From positions 24,877 through 88,876 of the forward strand of contig NZ_PVXP01000008.1 of assembly GCF_002995845.1 (NCBI RefSeq): a DNA stretch of 64,000 nt. Reading direction: 5' to 3'. Within the stretch, counting starts at the first letter, position 1, and each line of letters starts with the position of its first letter. The translations under genes and the position numbers were made by a program. Shown here piece after piece: positions 35,616 through 44,476 of the stretch. This DNA comes from Clostridium luticellarii (GTDB lineage: Bacteria; Bacillota; Clostridia; Clostridiales; Clostridiaceae). The notes under the pieces were generated by a model. The model did no database searches and was not told the origin of the DNA. It worked only from the letters and a program-made list of their open reading frames with translations.

Positions 35616-37523
35616 TCAGCATTCTATAAATGCATTTTTTTCTTCACCGCAAGCAGGACAAACCCATTCCTCTGGTATATTTTCAAAAAGTGTACCTGGA
35701 AGTACTTCACCTTCAGGATCTCCCACAGCCGGATCATATTCATAGCCACAGCCATTGCAGACATAATGCTTCCAGTCTGGAACAACTTTCTTAGGAACTG
35801 CCCTTTTCATCTTCTTCATAGGTGGTGCCTCCTTTTTAGGCTGACCATTATCCAGTGCGGCAGTGAGAAGCGGAACAATTTCAACTAAGTCGCCAACTAT
35901 ACCATAATCTGAATTCTTAAAAATTTTGGCATTAGGATCTATATTTATAGCAACAATTGTGGAAGCATCCACTATACCTTTCAAATGCTGGACCGCACCG
36001 GATATGCCGCAGGCAATATACAGATTCCCCTTGAATTTTTGCCCTGACATACCAACGTAGCGGTTCAATGGTAAATACTTGAGAGTTTCAGCTACCGGAC
36101 GAGAAGAACCTATAGCTGCACCTGCTTGTACTGCTAAATTTTCTATAAGCTTCATATTTTTTTTCTCTCCTACACCCATGCCTATACTTACTACTCGTTC
36201 TGCCTTATTTATAGGAGTATCCATCGGAATTCCAACTGTAAAATCATATCCATCTTCTTTAAGAGCTTTTACAAGGGCATCAACTTTTTCTTTGGAAGTT
36301 CCTTTATCAAAAATAATTTTCTTACGATAACCCGTTGTCGGTGTGTGTTGTGAAGTTTTAACCGCAGTTTGTCCTCTCGGTGTCTTACCAACGATATGGG
36401 CGGCAATAACCACTCGCTGAATCTCATTGGTTCCTTCATATATAGTACAGATCTTGGCATCTCTGTAAGCACGTTCAACCTCCATGCCTTTCATATAACC
36501 GCTGCCTCCGAATATCTGAAGAGCATCATTTACAATTTCGAGGCAGGAATCCGATGCATATTGTTTTGCCATAGCCGACTCCATACTGTAGGATTCATGA
36601 TTTCCCTTTAATTCTGCTGCACTATAGATAAGCAATCTGGAAGCCCTGAGCTTTGTAGCCATGTCTGCCAGCTTAAAAGCAATAATCTGCTGTCGGCAGA
36701 TTGGTTTCCCAAACTGTACTCTTTCCTTGGAGTACTCCAGAGCATTCTCGTATGCTCCCTGTGCTATACCAAGAGCCTGAGCCGCAATACCAATACGTCC
36801 GCCATCCAAAGTGGACATTGCGATCTTAAAACCCTGGCCCTCCTTACCTAAGAGGTTTTCCTTGGGAACCTTCACATTGTTGAAAACAAGCTCCGCAGTA
36901 GCCGAAGATCGAATACCCATCTTGTCATAATGTTTCCCAAAACTAAAGCCTTCCCAGCCTTTTTCCACAATAAATGCACTTATGCCATGGGTACCTATAT
37001 TCGGCGTAGTAACTGCAAAGACTATATAAATATCAGCTTTTCCCGCATTGGTTATAAATATTTTTTCACCATTTAAAATATAGTGATCACCTTCCAATAC
37101 AGCAGTAGTCTCTGTGCCGCCAGCATCACTGCCTGCATTTTCCTCGGTTAAACCAAATGCCCCGAGCTTTTCACCTTTAGCCAGCGGAACTAAATACTTT
37201 TGCTTTTGTTCTTCAGTTCCATAAGCAGCAATGGGATATGTGCCCAGGGATGTATGTGCAGAAAGAATTACACCTGTCCCACCATCAATTCTCGACAGTT
37301 CCTCAACAGCTATAGCATAGCTGATTACATCCAGACCAGCTCCTCCATATTCTTTTGGATATGGAATCCCCATAATTCCCATATCAGCCATTTTATGAAC
37401 AATTTCATCTGGAAATTGATTCTCCTGATCAAGCATAAATGCAATAGGTTTGACTTCTTCTTCAGCAAATTTTCTGATTTTCATTCTCAAATTTTCATGT
37501 TGCTCCGTAGTTTTAAAAAACAT
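35616..37523 (-). CDS. Acyl-CoA dehydrogenase - EtfA - rubredoxin fusion
   Basis: 635 residues, three modules. Residues ~1-382 are a full acyl-CoA dehydrogenase ([11 protein letters not shown] flavin site ~130; Y-E-G-T-N-E-I-Q-R with catalytic Glu ~366). Residues ~395-568 are the FAD-binding C-terminal half of electron-transfer flavoprotein alpha ([29 protein letters not shown]) without the N-terminal EtfA part and with no EtfB nearby. Residues ~583-635 are rubredoxin (C-N-G-C-G-Y and C-P-A-C-G). The order gives an internal wire: substrate FAD, EtfA FAD, rubredoxin iron. Flanked by two flavodiiron proteins, it probably couples acyl-CoA oxidation to O2 or NO removal. Normal acyl-CoA dehydrogenases end near residue 380. 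Confidence 0.93.
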   Translation of the reverse strand: MFFKTTEQHENLRMKIRKFAEEEVKPIAFMLDQENQFPDEIVHKMADMGIMGIPYPKEYGGAGLDVISYAIAVEELSRIDGGTGVILSAHTSLGTYPIAAYGTEEQKQKYLVPLAKGEKLGAFGLTEENAGSDAGGTETTAVLEGDHYILNGEKIFITNAGKADIYIVFAVTTPNIGTHGISAFIVEKGWEGFSFGKHYDKMGIRSSATAELVFNNVKVPKENLLGKEGQGFKIAMSTLDGGRIGIAAQALGIAQGAYENALEYSKERVQFGKPICRQQIIAFKLADMATKLRASRLLIYSAAELKGNHESYSMESAMAKQYASDSCLEIVNDALQIFGGSGYMKGMEVERAYRDAKICTIYEGTNEIQRVVIAAHIVGKTPRGQTAVKTSQHTPTTGYRKKIIFDKGTSKEKVDALVKALKEDGYDFTVGIPMDTPINKAERVVSIGMGVGEKKNMKLIENLAVQAGAAIGSSRPVAETLKYLPLNRYVGMSGQKFKGNLYIACGISGAVQHLKGIVDASTIVAINIDPNAKIFKNSDYGIVGDLVEIVPLLTAALDNGQPKKEAPPMKKMKRAVPKKVVPDWKHYVCNGCGYEYDPAVGDPEGEVLPGTLFENIPEEWVCPACGEEKNAFIEC

Positions 37524-37561
37524 TTACATCCCTCCCTTTTATTAAATAATATTCCTCAATG

Positions 37562-37678
37562 TTAATCTAAAACCTCTACATTAATTATAGCCTTCAGTAT
37601 ATTTCTTAACAATCTTAATACCCAGCCATTTTTCTTATAAATCTCCATTAAAATGGAAATAAAATTTATTCTGCCCAA
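37562..37678 (-). CDS. Putative 38-aa basic amphipathic protein
   Basis: A minus-strand ORF with a TTG start at 37678 placed 6 bases after a perfect AGGAGG (37690-37685) and ending TAA at 37562, in the 247-bp gap between flavodiiron protein 2 and the fusion. The peptide is mostly helical, with aromatic and branched residues alternating with Lys and Arg (K-K-N-G-W-V-L-R-L-L-R centre). The ribosome site is among the best in the window, which is the main argument for a real gene. It would be cotranscribed with both neighbours. Function unknown. Confidence 0.45.
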   Translation of the reverse strand: MGRINFISILMEIYKKNGWVLRLLRNILKAIINVEVLD

Positions 37679-37770
37679 CTGTCACCTCCTCTCTTCTTAT
37701 TTCTTTTATTTTTAGAGTTTTAGTATTATTTAAAAAAAATTATTTATTAATAGTTATTCTGTGAATACTT

Positions 37771-38979
37771 TTATTTAGAAGAATTAATTGACTGAACAAT
37801 ACTGTCCGCAAGCTCTTCCATAGGATTGGTCTCATCTTTTTTCATGCTGGATCTCAATGATACCTTCTCATCTAGAACAGTCATTTCTTTCATTCCATCC
37901 AAAAACTCGTGCATCAATTTGCCTGACTGAGGAGCCCAGGAGCCATTTTCTATAAGGGCAAAAGTACGCTTTTGAAGATTCAATGCCTTCATATGCTCCA
38001 GATAATCAAGCATTGGCGGATAAATTTTCATATTATAGGTTACGCATGCAAGAACCACATGGCTGTATTTGAATGTTTCAGAAATCAAATAGGATACATG
38101 GGTTTTCGAGACGTCATACACAACAACATTTTTTATGCCTTTTTCCACCAGTCTGGCTGCCAGATTATTAGCAGCAGATTCTGTATTGCCGTACATTGAG
38201 GCATAAACTATCATCACGCCTTTTTCTTCAGGTTCATAACGGCTCCACTTGTCATATTTTTCAAGGAAATATCCCAGATTACTGCGCCATACCGGCCCGT
38301 GCAGAGGACAAATGGTTTTGATATCCAGCTTGCCGGCTTTCTTCAGAAGTGCCTGAACATTAAACCCATACTTGCCTACAATATTTGTGTAATACCTTCT
38401 GGCATATTCAATCCAATCCCTGTCAAAATCAACTTCATCATTAAACAATTTGCCACCTAAAATACCAAAGGTACCAAATGCATCGGCAGAGAACAATACA
38501 CCGTTTGTAGTATCATAGGTAACCATAACTTCCGGCCAGTGAACCATTGGGGCAGTTACAAACATTACCTTGTGCTTTCCAAAGGATTTGGTATCTCCCT
38601 CTTTAACCTCTTCCACTTTTCTGTCTGCAATAAAACCAAATTGTTTCATAAATACAAAGGCCTTTTTGGTGCATATAATCTTTACCTCAGGATAACGCAG
38701 TATAATTTCTTCAATGCAGGCTGCATGATCCGGCTCTACATGATTGATTACCATATAGTCAAGAGTTCTGTCTTTAAGAACTGCTTCCAAATTTTCAAGA
38801 AACTGACCGCATACTGCCCAGTCAACAGTATCAAAAAGTACAGTTTTCTCATCCAGAAGCACATATGAATTATAGGAAATTCCTTCTGGAATTGGATGAA
38901 TATTTTCAAATAGGGCAAGACGATTATCATTTGCCCCAACCCAATAAATATCTTTATCTACTTTTCTAACACAATACAT
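37771..38979 (-). CDS. fprA: Flavodiiron protein (FprA type), copy 2
   Basis: 402 residues, near-identical in design to copy 1: diiron ligands H-V-E-P-D-H, H-W-P-E, S-A-D-A-F, C-P-L-H-G-P, and the flavodoxin FMN loop S-M-Y-G-N-T-E-S. By eye most residues agree with copy 1 across the full length, with differences clustered at ~110-130 and the C-terminus, so this is a recent duplication. GGGAGG site before the ATG, same leader motif as copy 1. First gene of the co-directional set ending with copy 1. It likely receives electrons from a rubredoxin and protects against O2. Confidence 0.95.
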   Translation of the reverse strand: MYCVRKVDKDIYWVGANDNRLALFENIHPIPEGISYNSYVLLDEKTVLFDTVDWAVCGQFLENLEAVLKDRTLDYMVINHVEPDHAACIEEIILRYPEVKIICTKKAFVFMKQFGFIADRKVEEVKEGDTKSFGKHKVMFVTAPMVHWPEVMVTYDTTNGVLFSADAFGTFGILGGKLFNDEVDFDRDWIEYARRYYTNIVGKYGFNVQALLKKAGKLDIKTICPLHGPVWRSNLGYFLEKYDKWSRYEPEEKGVMIVYASMYGNTESAANNLAARLVEKGIKNVVVYDVSKTHVSYLISETFKYSHVVLACVTYNMKIYPPMLDYLEHMKALNLQKRTFALIENGSWAPQSGKLMHEFLDGMKEMTVLDEKVSLRSSMKKDETNPMEELADSIVQSINSSK

Positions 38980-39139
38980 GTATTTAATCCTCCCTGTTAT
39001 GTTTATTGTGAAATTTAAACTTTTTTCGTATATTGTATGTTTTTTAACATTAGTTTTAGTATACTATAAAATCCGGGCAAATTGAATCCTTCAAAAATAT
39101 ATTAATTTCAACATAATCTACCACCTGCTTAAACTAAAA

Positions 39140-39173
39140 ACAAACAGCAGAATCAATTTCTCCTGCTGTTTGT
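39140..39173 (-). terminator. Terminator after the flavodoxin-like gene
   Basis: ACAAACAGCAG at 39140-39150 and CTGCTGTTTGT at 39163-39173, perfect arms; minus strand continues TTTTTAGTTT. Confidence 0.8.
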
Positions 39174-39180
39174 CTCTAAT

Positions 39181-39807
39181 TTATCTAATAAAATTTGTCA
39201 TGATATGACCTTCATCATAAGGTAGAGGAAATTTTTCCTTTCCGTCATGAACTACCTTGAGAAGCCAGGCCATGGCTCTTGCATTTTTACGAAGTGTCTG
39301 TATTCCCTCGCCATCTTCCATAACCTCACCTTTATCCATACCATAGGCGGAAGTCCAATATTGGGACGGCGGTAAAATTGTTTCCGCCAGATTGAGATAG
39401 TTATTCAGCTGATGTACTACATCCACACCTCCTGCACGTCTTACCACAGAAATAGAAGTTGCCACTTTAAACTTAAAATAGCCTGAACTTGTAAAGAACA
39501 CCCTGTCTAAAAAAGATTTCATGGCTCCTGCAATTCCGGCATAATATGTAGGTGATGCCAGAATAAATCCATCTGCCTCTCTCATTTTTTCTGCTGTCTC
39601 ATTGACAATATCATCCTTAAAAACACATCTGTTTTTCTCGGAAGTTGAACAGTATCCACATGCTGTACATCCATGGATATCCAAATATCCAACTTGAATA
39701 ATCTCCACATCTATGTCCTGCTTTTGCAATTCATCTGCCATTACCTTTAAAGCCTGGCTCGTATTTCCGCCCTTTCGAGGACTTCCATTTATAGCTACAA
39801 CTTTCAT
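39181..39807 (-). CDS. NADPH-dependent FMN reductase / iron-sulfur flavoprotein family
   Basis: 208-residue flavodoxin-fold protein. The FMN phosphate loop is N-G-S-P-R-K-G-G-N-T (~8-17); G-C-T-A-C-G-Y-C (~47-54) is the compact cysteine motif of iron-sulfur flavoproteins, though the later Cys spacing suggests it may only partly form a cluster; S-P-T-Y-Y-A-G follows. These proteins reduce quinones, nitro compounds or oxygen species. It is divergent from a MerR gene and its promoter has the stretched MerR spacing, so it should be induced by that regulator. Confidence 0.85.
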   Translation of the reverse strand: MKVVAINGSPRKGGNTSQALKVMADELQKQDIDVEIIQVGYLDIHGCTACGYCSTSEKNRCVFKDDIVNETAEKMREADGFILASPTYYAGIAGAMKSFLDRVFFTSSGYFKFKVATSISVVRRAGGVDVVHQLNNYLNLAETILPPSQYWTSAYGMDKGEVMEDGEGIQTLRKNARAMAWLLKVVHDGKEKFPLPYDEGHIMTNFIR

Positions 39808-39839
39808 AATTCAACCTTCTTTCAAATATTATTATTACA

Positions 39840-39870
39840 ACTATAAACCTTTTAGATGGCTGTAAGTCAA
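39840..39870 (-). promoter_or_regulatory. MerR-type promoter of the flavodoxin-like gene
   Basis: Minus strand TTGACT (39870-39865), a 19-bp spacer and TATAGT (39845-39840). The long spacer with an imperfect dyad (CTTACAG...TCTAAAAG) is the signature of MerR-activated promoters. Confidence 0.65.
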
Positions 39871-39969
39871 TAGTATACAACAAAAAAAGTTTATTTGTTC
39901 TTGCATTTGCCTTAGAGTTAACTGTAAGATGTATAATAATAAAATAAAACATGATTTGAGGTGATTAAT

Positions 39970-40389
39970 TTGGAATACACTATTTCCCAGGCAGCCAAAA
40001 AAATGAATTTAACCACATATACATTAAGATATTATGACCGGGAGGGATTGCTGCCTTCTATCAAAAGAAACAAATGGGGAAACCGTATCTTCACTCAAGA
40101 TGATCTGGAAATGCTTTCCGTTGTCTGTTGTCTGAAAAATACGGGAATGAGCATAAAAGATATAAAACAGTTTACAGACTGGCAGAATCAAGGAAATTAT
40201 ACACTACATGCCCGCAGTGACATGCTCCTAAGACATAAAGAAAATGTGCTGAAACAAATAGACTCTTTAAAGAAAAATCTCATTTTAATTGACCGCAAAC
40301 TCAGCTACTACCAAAATGCCTGCAGTGCCTATGATTCAGGTCTGCCTGTCCCTCACTGCTGCGGTTATTCAGAAAAAAATCTGGATTAA
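39970..40389 (+). CDS. MerR-family regulator
   Basis: 139 residues. N-terminal winged helix T-I-S-Q-A-A-K-K-M...T-L-R-Y-Y-D-R-E-G-L-L (1-75), then a coiled-coil dimerisation helix, and a C-terminus with C-S-A-Y and H-C-C-G-Y that could sense metal or thiol stress. TTG 39970 follows GAGGTGAT at 39956-39963. Divergent from the flavodoxin-like gene whose promoter has MerR geometry. Confidence 0.88.
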   Translation: MEYTISQAAKKMNLTTYTLRYYDREGLLPSIKRNKWGNRIFTQDDLEMLSVVCCLKNTGMSIKDIKQFTDWQNQGNYTLHARSDMLLRHKENVLKQIDSLKKNLILIDRKLSYYQNACSAYDSGLPVPHCCGYSEKNLD

Positions 40390-40444
40390 ATCAACATGAT
40401 TGATCCATGATGAACATGCAAATAATTCTGTGTCCTGGATATAC

Positions 40445-41170
40445 TTACCTGGGGAATCTAAAATGACCTGTTATTCTAGGCATCCAGTACATAATTTCAT
40501 CACCTTCTCTGGCATAGGGCGGTGTACTATGTATTATATAGGGGATGCCATCTGATCTCCTTTTATCGGAAACTATAGCTATGTGTTCAGTGTGATCAAA
40601 GGTCAATATATCTCCCGGCTGCCACTGCCTTAAATTTTCAAAATCATTAGGTTTCAGCTGGGTGGTAATACTGGCCGCATGATTTTTAAAATAAACATAG
40701 AGGATGGACACTCTTCTGAAATCTATGTTTGAATCCGGCCTGCTCTGAATTTCCCTATAATTTTCAGGATGCTCTTTCATATCTTCGTCCACCATATCCT
40801 TAAGATTATACCCTGCATCCTTAAAGGCTCTCCAGACCAGGTCGGTACACACCCCCTCATTTTCCGGAGGATATCCGCCTACATAATACCCACTTTTATA
40901 TTTTACTTTTTTACGGGCTTCTTTTCTCGCTCCGAGAAGTATATCTTCCTGATCCTTTATGCCATCTCCGTCTTTATCCGAATTCTCAAAAACTATTGTT
41001 TTCCTTAGTTTCTCATCAATTGCCTCATGCTTTTTTTCATTAACTATGTCTTTACTCTGTACCTTTGCTGTATTATTACTATGAAACACATTTTTATGTG
41101 TCAAAAATTCAAATCCTGCAATAGCCAAACAAATCAAGCCCAGAAATACTATAAAAAATTTTTTTCTCAT
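40445..41170 (-). CDS. DUF1287 secreted protein with calcium-binding loop
   Basis: 241 residues, N-terminal signal anchor (~5-24), then a DUF1287 domain. It contains a Ca-loop-like D-K-D-G-D-G-I-K-D (~66-74), C-T-D-L-V-W-R-A-F (~112) and a D-H-T-E-H-I-A-I (~193) that together look like the Cys and His of an NlpC/P60-like fold, so a cell-wall hydrolase or amidase role is possible. Its ATG overlaps the MerR stop (ATGA), which makes a MerR-DUF1287 pair; both are translated together. Confidence 0.8.
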   Translation of the reverse strand: MRKKFFIVFLGLICLAIAGFEFLTHKNVFHSNNTAKVQSKDIVNEKKHEAIDEKLRKTIVFENSDKDGDGIKDQEDILLGARKEARKKVKYKSGYYVGGYPPENEGVCTDLVWRAFKDAGYNLKDMVDEDMKEHPENYREIQSRPDSNIDFRRVSILYVYFKNHAASITTQLKPNDFENLRQWQPGDILTFDHTEHIAIVSDKRRSDGIPYIIHSTPPYAREGDEIMYWMPRITGHFRFPR

Positions 41171-41541
41171 TTATTAACCTCTTGCTTCTTAATTTTTTCT
41201 TTATAGATGCCAATTTTTCGCTCCAAATGCAGTATATTCTCTTCTATATTGTTTTTTTGAATATGCAGTCTATTCATCTGCTTTTCCAATAGCTTTAAGC
41301 GCTCTTTCAGAGTGATATCTCCCATATATCGAAGTTTGGAATAATATTGAATTTGTTTAATGGGCATATTTGTAGCTTTTAATCTAAATATAAAATTGAG
41401 CCAGGATATATCTCTTTCACAATATATCCGTCTATTGATGTCATCTCTTTCAGGATGGATCAAACCAATTTTTTCATAATATCGCAATGTATCAATACTC
41501 AATTCAACTTTTTTAGAAAATTCTCCAATGTGATAATTCAA
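41167..41541 (-). CDS. MerR-family regulator (aldehyde-stress AdhR-like)
   Basis: 124 residues: winged helix with I-G-E-F-S-K-K-V...T-L-R-Y-Y-E-K-I-G-L-I (1-72) and a long coiled-coil to a Lys-rich end. No effector-binding C-terminal domain, as in the AdhR/YraB group that responds to aldehydes. Divergent from a carboxymuconolactone-decarboxylase-family gene with a palindromic MerR promoter between them, the usual arrangement for this regulator class. It overlaps the downstream DUF1287 gene by four bases. Confidence 0.88.
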   Translation of the reverse strand: MNYHIGEFSKKVELSIDTLRYYEKIGLIHPERDDINRRIYCERDISWLNFIFRLKATNMPIKQIQYYSKLRYMGDITLKERLKLLEKQMNRLHIQKNNIEENILHLERKIGIYKEKIKKQEVNK

Positions 41542-41558
41542 ATATATTCACCTGCCTA

Positions 41559-41589
41559 TTGACATGGAGTTAACTCCAGCATGTAACAT
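41559..41589 (+). promoter_or_regulatory. MerR/AdhR-type promoter with palindromic operator
   Basis: TTGACA at 41559-41564, the perfect palindrome TGGAGTTAACTCCA at 41565-41578, 19-bp spacer in total, TAACAT at 41584-41589. This matches the geometry and sequence style of AdhR-like operators. Confidence 0.75.
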
Positions 41590-41621
41590 AATCTTATCAA
41601 ATACAAGGAGGTAATTCAACC

Positions 41622-41996
41622 ATGAAAAGCCGATATGAATTAGGAGTAAATAAGCTAAGTGAAGTTGATGGAACAGGCGGCACAGGAGTAGTAGAATCAC
41701 TTAAAGATATTGCCCCGGATCTAGGAAAATATATTATTGAGTTTGCTTTTGGCGATATTTATACCAGGCCGTCATTAGATTTAAAACAGAGAGAACTAGT
41801 TACTTTATCTACACTTGCAGCACTGGGTGGATGTGAGAAACAATTAGATGTTCATATTAACGGAGCATTAAATGTGGGAATATCAAAGGAAAAAATAATT
41901 GAAGTTTTTATACAGTGCATACCTTATTTAGGTTTTCCCAAAGTGTTAAATGCCGTTTCAGTTGCAAAAAATGTTTTCCTGAATAGAGGTATATAA
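41622..41996 (+). CDS. Carboxymuconolactone decarboxylase-family (AhpD-fold) protein
   Basis: 124-residue helical protein of the AhpD-like family. The region [21 protein letters not shown] has the family pattern with one Cys and the conserved His; the canonical C-x-x-C of alkylhydroperoxidases is absent (only G-G-C), so peroxidase activity is doubtful. GGAGG site before the ATG. Predicted to be switched on by the divergent MerR protein, usually in response to aldehydes or electrophiles. Confidence 0.85.
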   Translation: MKSRYELGVNKLSEVDGTGGTGVVESLKDIAPDLGKYIIEFAFGDIYTRPSLDLKQRELVTLSTLAALGGCEKQLDVHINGALNVGISKEKIIEVFIQCIPYLGFPKVLNAVSVAKNVFLNRGI

Positions 41997-42006
41997 AATA
42001 ATTACT

Positions 42007-42044
42007 GAGCACCGTACTATTCATACTTGAATTCTACGGTGCTC
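42007..42044 (+). terminator. Hairpin after the carboxymuconolactone gene
   Basis: GAGCACCGTA at 42007-42016 and TACGGTGCTC at 42035-42044, perfect 10-bp arms; short T-rich tail. Confidence 0.6.
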
Positions 42045-42061
42045 TTACTTCCATGATATTT

Positions 42062-42229
42062 CTATATGTAAATTTTAAGATCAGCATCCATTTTCAAATA
42101 ATATTTATCATTAAGCAGTCCATTCAATGCTCTTTCAATGGTCTCATTCTCTTTTCTTCTAATATATGAGAAAGCCAACCAACAAAGCAGGGCACCAATA
42201 ACCATTCCCGCAAAAAAATAAATCAACAC
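42062..42229 (-). CDS. Small single-span membrane protein
   Basis: About 55 residues: one hydrophobic helix of some 20 residues ending in an Arg-Arg-Lys stop-transfer, then a charged, amphipathic tail. I do not recognise it. GTG 42229 is 6 bases after AAGGAG; the ATG at 42235 touches the site. Alone in its transcription unit. Confidence 0.55.
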   Translation of the reverse strand: MLIYFFAGMVIGALLCWLAFSYIRRKENETIERALNGLLNDKYYLKMDADLKIYI

Positions 42230-42417
42230 AATCATCTCCTTTAATATTACAAGCATATTATTTTAATTAATTTCAAAACTTTTATTAATTTTTTTGCTAT
42301 TTTAATAATAGTAGTAATGACTATTTACGTTATTGTCAATAAAAATTTCTTTCTGAATCACTTGATAAGAGTATTGATACTTATATATAATATTAAAAAA
42401 GGAGGTTTAATTGACTA

Positions 42418-42975
42418 ATGTCAAAGATATATATTGATTCAACTATTTATACTACGAAACCAGCAGGTTCCCGATTACCCAAGGAAATGGCGGTTTACAA
42501 TTTGCTTGAAAAGCTTGATATACCCTATATTCGTATAGATCACGATGCAACGGCAAGCATTGAGGACTGCTATGATGTAGAGAAGCTTTTGGGAATTGCC
42601 ATCTGTAAAAATTTATTTTTATGCAACAGCCGGAAAACTGATTTTTATCTACTTATGATGCCCGGAAATAAAAAGTTTAAAACAAAGGAATTATCTTCAC
42701 AGATTCAATCTTCCCGCCTATCATTTGCACCGGCAGTTTATATGGAAAGATATCTTGATATCACACCAGGATCCGTGAGTGTTATGGGACTTATGAACGA
42801 TACAGAACACAAAGTAAAGCTTTTAATCGATGAAGACATCCTAAATGAAGAATATTTAGGATGTCATCCCTGTATTAATACCTCAAGCCTTAAAATTATG
42901 ACAAAATACATTATAGATAGATTTCTCCCTTATACAGGCCATTCTCCAAAGTATGTAAAGCTAACAGGAAAATAA
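42418..42975 (+). CDS. Prolyl-tRNA deacylase-like editing protein (YbaK/ProX family)
   Basis: 185 residues of the YbaK/EbsC fold, which hydrolyses mischarged aminoacyl-tRNA, often Ala-tRNA(Pro) or Cys-tRNA(Pro). The family core K-N-L-F-L-C-N...F-Y-L-L-M-M-P-G-N-K-K (~63-85) and G-S-V-S-V-M-G-L-M (~118-127) and G-C-H-P (~142) match the ProX (PrdX) clostridial group. GGAGGT site. Monocistronic, with a perfect terminator downstream. Confidence 0.85.
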   Translation: MSKIYIDSTIYTTKPAGSRLPKEMAVYNLLEKLDIPYIRIDHDATASIEDCYDVEKLLGIAICKNLFLCNSRKTDFYLLMMPGNKKFKTKELSSQIQSSRLSFAPAVYMERYLDITPGSVSVMGLMNDTEHKVKLLIDEDILNEEYLGCHPCINTSSLKIMTKYIIDRFLPYTGHSPKYVKLTGK

Positions 42976-43047
42976 ACATACATAAAATGAGTTAAGAAAA
43001 ACATAGTGCAGTTAATGTGTAATTGGGGAAATATTCAAATTATTATT

Positions 43048-43080
43048 AAAGTAGGCACCTTGCGATTAGGTGCCTACTTT
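43048..43080 (+). terminator. Intrinsic terminator after the ProX-like gene
   Basis: AAAGTAGGCACCT at 43048-43060 and AGGTGCCTACTTT at 43068-43080, perfect arms with T residues. Confidence 0.85.
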
Positions 43081-43245
43081 AATATTTACTCTTGAGGTAC
43101 ATAATATTTTTATCTCGCTAAGGTTTTATCCTTAGGACAATTATTATTATATACAATATTTGTTAAATATCAATGACATATTTGTAAATTTTATGGAAAT
43201 AATCACCAGAACATAATTTCTTCCATATATCCAACAACAAGATGA

Positions 43246-44094
43246 CTATTCTCTCTTTTCTCTAAGGCACAAATAAGTTAGTACCCAGAAAAGAATGAAA
43301 CCAAACCCAGTCAGCACTGCTGCTGTAATTTTACCATCACTGCTTGACATCCAGTTCTCCGTCACGGGCAGCCTTGAAGCAATTCCAATAATACCTAAAA
43401 TCCATATGAATGGTAGAAAAGGCCACCACATCCTTCCATCCTTCTTACTTCGGATAAATGCCAGAATAACACTGCCAATAAGCAAAATGGATATTATGAA
43501 AATTCCCAGATAATTTGACAAATATACAGTCAGCAGGGGTGGAATAAATATTTCAATCAATATAAATGAACCAATCATCAAAGAACAGATGAGCCATGTA
43601 AACAGAAAGGAAGCAACCTTTCCTCTAATAATTTTTGTATAAATACTTTTGTGTATTATAAAGAATACAATTTCTACAAATAAAAAGCTCAGCAGGCCGT
43701 ATATAATCAATACGAGAAGGTTTATCCCCTTATCCGGAGATGCCAATGCACTCAGCAGTTCAAAAAAGGAGCTGATACCAAAAACCAGGCCTGCCAATTT
43801 CAATATTTCTTTTCTGCTGGATTTGCCAAGATTGTGAATTAATTCATCCGCCGCCAGCTGTGGACTTTTTCCAAAGAATTCTTCAGCAGATTGTCCATCC
43901 TCCTGGGCAGAAATTATATCTTGTAAAATCTGCAGTAATAAGTTTTCTATCTCATAATCGTCATAAAATAATCCGGCACTGCGGATGTATACCAGCAGCT
44001 GTTCATAGTACTTTTTATTCTCCTCCCTCAATTTTTCACGTAACTGATTATTTTGTTCAATAATTTTGTTCACAGAATCCTTTTGTTTATTCAT
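43246..44094 (-). CDS. PadR-associated membrane protein (HAAS/DUF1129-like)
   Basis: 282 residues. The N-terminal ~90 are a soluble helical domain with the E-E-N-K-K-Y-Y-E-Q-L-L and E-N-L-L-L-Q-I-L-Q-D-I patterns of HAAS-type domains, followed by six or seven hydrophobic helices. Such genes regularly follow padR and are its targets, but their function is unknown; envelope stress or drug resistance is suspected. It overlaps padR by 8 bases and is the only other gene in that operon. Confidence 0.72.
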   Translation of the reverse strand: MNKQKDSVNKIIEQNNQLREKLREENKKYYEQLLVYIRSAGLFYDDYEIENLLLQILQDIISAQEDGQSAEEFFGKSPQLAADELIHNLGKSSRKEILKLAGLVFGISSFFELLSALASPDKGINLLVLIIYGLLSFLFVEIVFFIIHKSIYTKIIRGKVASFLFTWLICSLMIGSFILIEIFIPPLLTVYLSNYLGIFIISILLIGSVILAFIRSKKDGRMWWPFLPFIWILGIIGIASRLPVTENWMSSSDGKITAAVLTGFGFILFWVLTYLCLREKRE

Positions 44095-44425
44095 GCAGTT
44101 TCTCTCCTTTCAGGCATATGAGATTATCAACCTTAGACGCCAAATCCTCCCACTGCTCAATAAAATCTCTGCAGTGAGCCTTTCCCCCTGGGGTTATACA
44201 ATAATATCTTCTGTCCGGACCCTCCGGTGAAGGTTTTATTGTGCTGGAAAGATAACCTTGCTTTTCTAATTTTTGCAGCAGCGGATATACGGTACCGGCA
44301 ACTATTTCCTTAAACCCGTGTTTTTTTAGCAGCTGAATCATCTCATATCCGTATACCTGATTCTCTAAAACAATCAAAAGCACGCATCCTTCCAGCACAC
44401 CCTTCAAGAGCTGAGTCTGCTTCAA
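44087..44425 (-). CDS. PadR-family transcriptional regulator
   Basis: About 112 residues: winged-helix L-K-G-V-L-E-G-C...Y-G-Y-E-M-I-Q-L-L (1-40), the recognition wing T-V-Y-P-L-L-Q-K-L-E-K-Q-G-Y-L and a C-terminal dimer helix. TTG 44425 is 6 bases after AGGAGG; the ATG at 44509 would start inside the operator. It overlaps the membrane protein gene. A perfect 13-bp inverted repeat sits on its promoter, so autorepression is expected, relieved by a phenolic or drug ligand as is usual for PadR. Confidence 0.85.
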   Translation of the reverse strand: MKQTQLLKGVLEGCVLLIVLENQVYGYEMIQLLKKHGFKEIVAGTVYPLLQKLEKQGYLSSTIKPSPEGPDRRYYCITPGGKAHCRDFIEQWEDLASKVDNLICLKGEKLHE

Positions 44426-44476
44426 ATTATCCCTCCTCACCTCATCTATTGTGCAATACATATTAGCTTTGATATT

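Noticed and set aside
34187..38979. Tandem FprA copies as an assembly artefact
   Set aside because: The copies differ at many scattered codons and have different flanks, so they are real paralogues.
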